NCBI GenBank assembly: GCA_035235625.1 | Contig: CP141143.1 | Coordinates: forward strand, 6,740,501-6,804,500 | Origin: Saururus chinensis | Taxonomy: Eukaryota; Streptophyta; Magnoliopsida; Piperales; Saururaceae | Reading direction: 5' to 3' | Length of the DNA: 64,000 nucleotides | Shown here: one piece after another, positions 61,498 to 64,000 of the stretch | Layout of the letters: every line of letters begins with the position of its first letter | Position numbering within the stretch: position 1 is the first letter of the stretch | Position numbers and translations under genes: made by a program | Notes under the pieces: generated by a model | Told to the model about the DNA's origin: nothing | Databases searched by the model: none | What the model saw: only the letters and a program-made list of their open reading frames with translations

Positions 61498-63612
61498 ATG
61501 ACCAGTTCTTCCACCCCGACCAACTCTTCCACCCGAACCAATTCTTTCATCCCTCCTATTTCTTCCATTCCAGCCAGTTCTTCTATCCCTCCTAGTTGTT
61601 CTTCTATCCCTCCCAGTTGTTCTATTCCTACCATTACACCTACTGTTCTCCTTGACACTACACCTCCCCTTATCCATCCTATTCCAGAATCAAGAGCATC
61701 TAGTAGCCACGATAGGATAAAATGGGTTCGAGGTGGGTCACAAGTGTGGCAACATTTTGAGAAAGTTCTTGATGAACATGAAGTACAAGAAGCAGCAATA
61801 TGCAATTATTGCAAGTTCAGGTTCGTTGGAGAAAGTACAAATGGTACGACCCATCTAGCAGGACACATTAATAATGGTTCTTGTAAGATGGGACCAAATA
61901 GAGATCCTAGACAGCCACTCTTAAGTACTGCTTTTGGTAATGTATTCGCTTTTAAATTTGATCAACAACGTAGTAGGGAAGCTCTTGCAAGAGCAATAAT
62001 AGTACATGAGTACCCATTTAATATTGTTACTCATGAGGATTTTATCAATTTTACACAAACTTTGCAACCTCTTTTTAAAATGATTTCAAGGACTACAATT
62101 AGGAATGATTGTCAAAAACTTCACATAAAAGAAAAGGCTGCATTGATGGATGTTCTTCAAAAGCTTTCCTCTAGGGTTAGTATTGCTTCTGATTTATGGA
62201 CTTCAAATCAGAATTTTAGATATATTTGTGTAATTGCTCATTATATTGATTCTAATTGGCATTTACAAAAAAGAATTATTAGTTTTCATCGACTTCCATC
62301 GCCTCATACTAGATTGGCAATATATAATGTTATTAAAGCCATTTTAGTGAAGTGGAAAATTGATTACAAAGTATGTAGTGTTACTTTAGATAATGCATCA
62401 AGTAATGATGTGGCTCAAAGAAATCTTGTAAGGGACCTTGCTGAAAAGGGATCTCTTTTGTTGGAAGGTACCCTTGTCCATGTACGTTATGTTGCCCATG
62501 TGCTAAACATTATTGTGCAGGTTGGATTAAAAGATATTTCAGATATAATTCTTCGTGTTCGGGAGTCTATGAAATATGTGAAAGCTTTGCCTTCCCATTA
62601 CTAAAAGTTTACTGAGTTGGTAGCTGAATTGGGAGTTAGTGTAGGGAAGGGTTTGATTTTAGATGTTAGCACTCGATGGAATTCTACTTACCTAATGTTA
62701 GATTCTGTGTTGCCATATCGTGATGTTTTTAGAAGATTGGAGGAAGAAGATCTAAGTTATCGACATAAGCCTTCTGATGATGAATGGGAAAATGCTACCA
62801 ATGTGTGTACGTTCTTGAAGCGGTTCTATGATACAACAAATTTATTTTGTAGAGTTGATGATCCTGCAATTCATTTGTTTCTCAAAGAAATATCAACAAT
62901 AAGAAAGTTACTACTTGGAGGTGCAAGTTCTACAGAGTACTTTCTCAGATCAATGTCGAACAAAATGTTAAACAAGTATGAGGAATATTGGAGTGATGTA
63001 CCTGTTACATATGACATTGCTTTGACTTTGGACCCCAGATATAAGAGAAAATTATTGAGGTTTTATTTAACCCAACTACATGGGAAAGAGATTGGAGATC
63101 TACGTTTTGAAAGGAGTTTGGCTGTGATTCAAGTGCTATTTGATCAATACAAGAACAAGTTGTGTCCTGTTGTGGATATGGTTACTAGTGAGGCAATACT
63201 CCCTTCAAATGAAGAAGAAGAAATTCAGCAATGGATGGAAGCACAAGGATGTGCTGAAGATAATGACATAGGTAAATCTGAGTTGGAGTTGTATTTTGAA
63301 GAGAACTTAAAAAATAGGGAGGTTGACTTGGACATTCTCTATTGGTGGAAGATTAACTTATCTAAGTTCCCAATCTTGGCAGTAATGGCTCAAGACATTC
63401 TAGCTATTCCGGTTACTACAATTGCTTTAGAGTCAACCTTTAGCAGTAGTGGACGTGTTCTATCTTAATATAGGAGTTCTCTCTTGGCAGAGACGGTTGA
63501 ATGGTTGATTTGTACATAGGATTAGTTGCGTGGTAAGAAGCCAATTGAGACCTTTTGTGATGTGAACGATGAGCTCAACAACTTTACTGAGACAATTGAA
63601 ATCCCTAATTGA
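61498..63612 (+). pseudogene. hAT transposase (zf-BED, Tip100/Ac-like), stop-interrupted
   Basis: From ATG 61498-61500 a serine/proline-rich N-terminus (about 60 residues) leads to a BED finger: VWQHFEKVLDEHE, CNYCKFRF, and HLAGHINNGSC with its Cys/Cys/His/Cys pattern. The catalytic core includes SDLWTSNQNFRYICVIAHYI and CSVTLDNASSND. The middle part holds TRWNSTYLMLDS, and the C-terminal dimerisation domain reads ILYWWKINLSKFPILAVMAQ then TTIALESTFSSSGRVLS. In-frame stops occur at 62602-62604, 63466-63468, 63517-63519 and 63523-63525; the frame is otherwise kept to TGA 63610-63612 (~704 codons, normal for the family). So it is a recent transposase pseudogene with point stops and no frameshift that I can see. 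Confidence 0.92.
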
Positions 63613-64000
63613 GGTATTAGCCTGTCAGGTATGTTTATTCTTTTCTTCTTGTTTATTATATTTACTAAAAAAATATTTTTAACTCCGCCATTGCTGGTCC
63701 CAAGCCCGGATGAGAAAGGAGGAGGGAAAATGTAAGCAAATAGGATGAGCAAGGAGGATTAGATATAATGCTCCAAGCTGTAAACATCTTCTCTTTTTCT
63801 GTTATTTCTTCATAACTTAATGAGCTTTTGTCTCATGCTGTTTCTAAATCTCTAATTGACATCAATTATTCATTGTTTATTGATCACAGAAAGAAATCTG
63901 TTTGATTAATCATGTTTATATATATGTGTGTCTTTTGTATAGGATAATTTGAGGAAACTTATATGGTAACTAGATGTATAATTACTCTCATTGTTGGTGT
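63613..64000. other. 3' non-coding part of the hAT element
   Basis: No coding sequence. The hAT right terminus (expected CAGCCCTA-like) is not seen, so this is still inside the element or its 3' region. Confidence 0.5.

Larger units (their letters stand above)
59323..64000 (+). mobile_element. hAT element, left end and transposase region (right end outside window)
   Basis: It begins TAGGGCTGCAAGAAAC, like the hAT at 23167, after TCTCTGAG (59315-59322), the presumed 8-bp target duplication. The first 200 bp carry repeated GGCCCGGCC and GGGCCGGGC motifs, typical subterminal transposase-binding repeats. A leader with 87-bp and ~121-bp tandem arrays follows, then a BED-type transposase pseudogene (61498-63612). 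No right terminus occurs before 64000. Confidence 0.85.

Overview
The window is nuclear DNA of a flowering plant. Gene density is low, genes have short introns with GT/AG borders, recognisable products are plant-specific (VAN3-binding/FORKED-like, IBH1-like atypical bHLH, PPR), and most of the DNA is nested transposon sequence. I cannot assign a species. All identities come from reading the sequence, not from searches.

Layout. 1-4150: unassigned DNA with a GC-richer island near 560-960. 4163-4620: solo LTR-like repeat. 4955-10720: a decayed Ty3/Gypsy element with two 558-bp LTRs, a CTTCT target duplication and an initiator-Met primer site. 12270-14874 (-): the best host gene, a seven-exon VAN3-binding-protein/FORKED-like gene whose exon phases all close to 363 codons. 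15300-21500: decayed DNA, a possible orphan exon, a Harbinger-type copy, a long hairpin, a CACTA end and a foldback MITE. 21729-28465: a non-autonomous CACTA element with TTG target duplications. It carries a nested hAT (23167-25467, TSD TTAACATT), which holds a foldback element with a tRNA-like Pol III cassette. The CACTA also has a GC-rich block and three CT tracts. 29528-32804: a large solo LTR (TSD ATGTA) with eight 55-bp repeats.

32810-43900 is mostly unassigned and contains an intact IBH1-like gene (38850-39419, +). 43923-44870 holds a small basic-protein gene with a decayed local copy near 58855-58980. 45260-47140 looks like a Pack-type element holding fragments of a PPR gene and of a putative tRNA-dihydrouridine synthase gene. 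51068-51424 (-) is the main exon of mitochondrial ribosomal protein mL53. 51842-53065 is a broken PIF/Harbinger element. 53517-53945 (-) is an orphan prolyl-oligopeptidase segment. 56434-56570 (-) is an exon-like segment of unknown identity. 59323 to beyond the right edge is a hAT element with a BED-type transposase pseudogene and two families of tandem repeats in its leader.

The host genes do not form a pathway. VAN3-binding proteins act in trans-Golgi vesicle traffic and vein patterning, IBH1-like proteins repress cell elongation, and mL53 is a mitoribosome part. The main interest lies in the nested transposons, captured or orphaned gene pieces and unusual tandem repeats. I see no convincing new multi-gene system.
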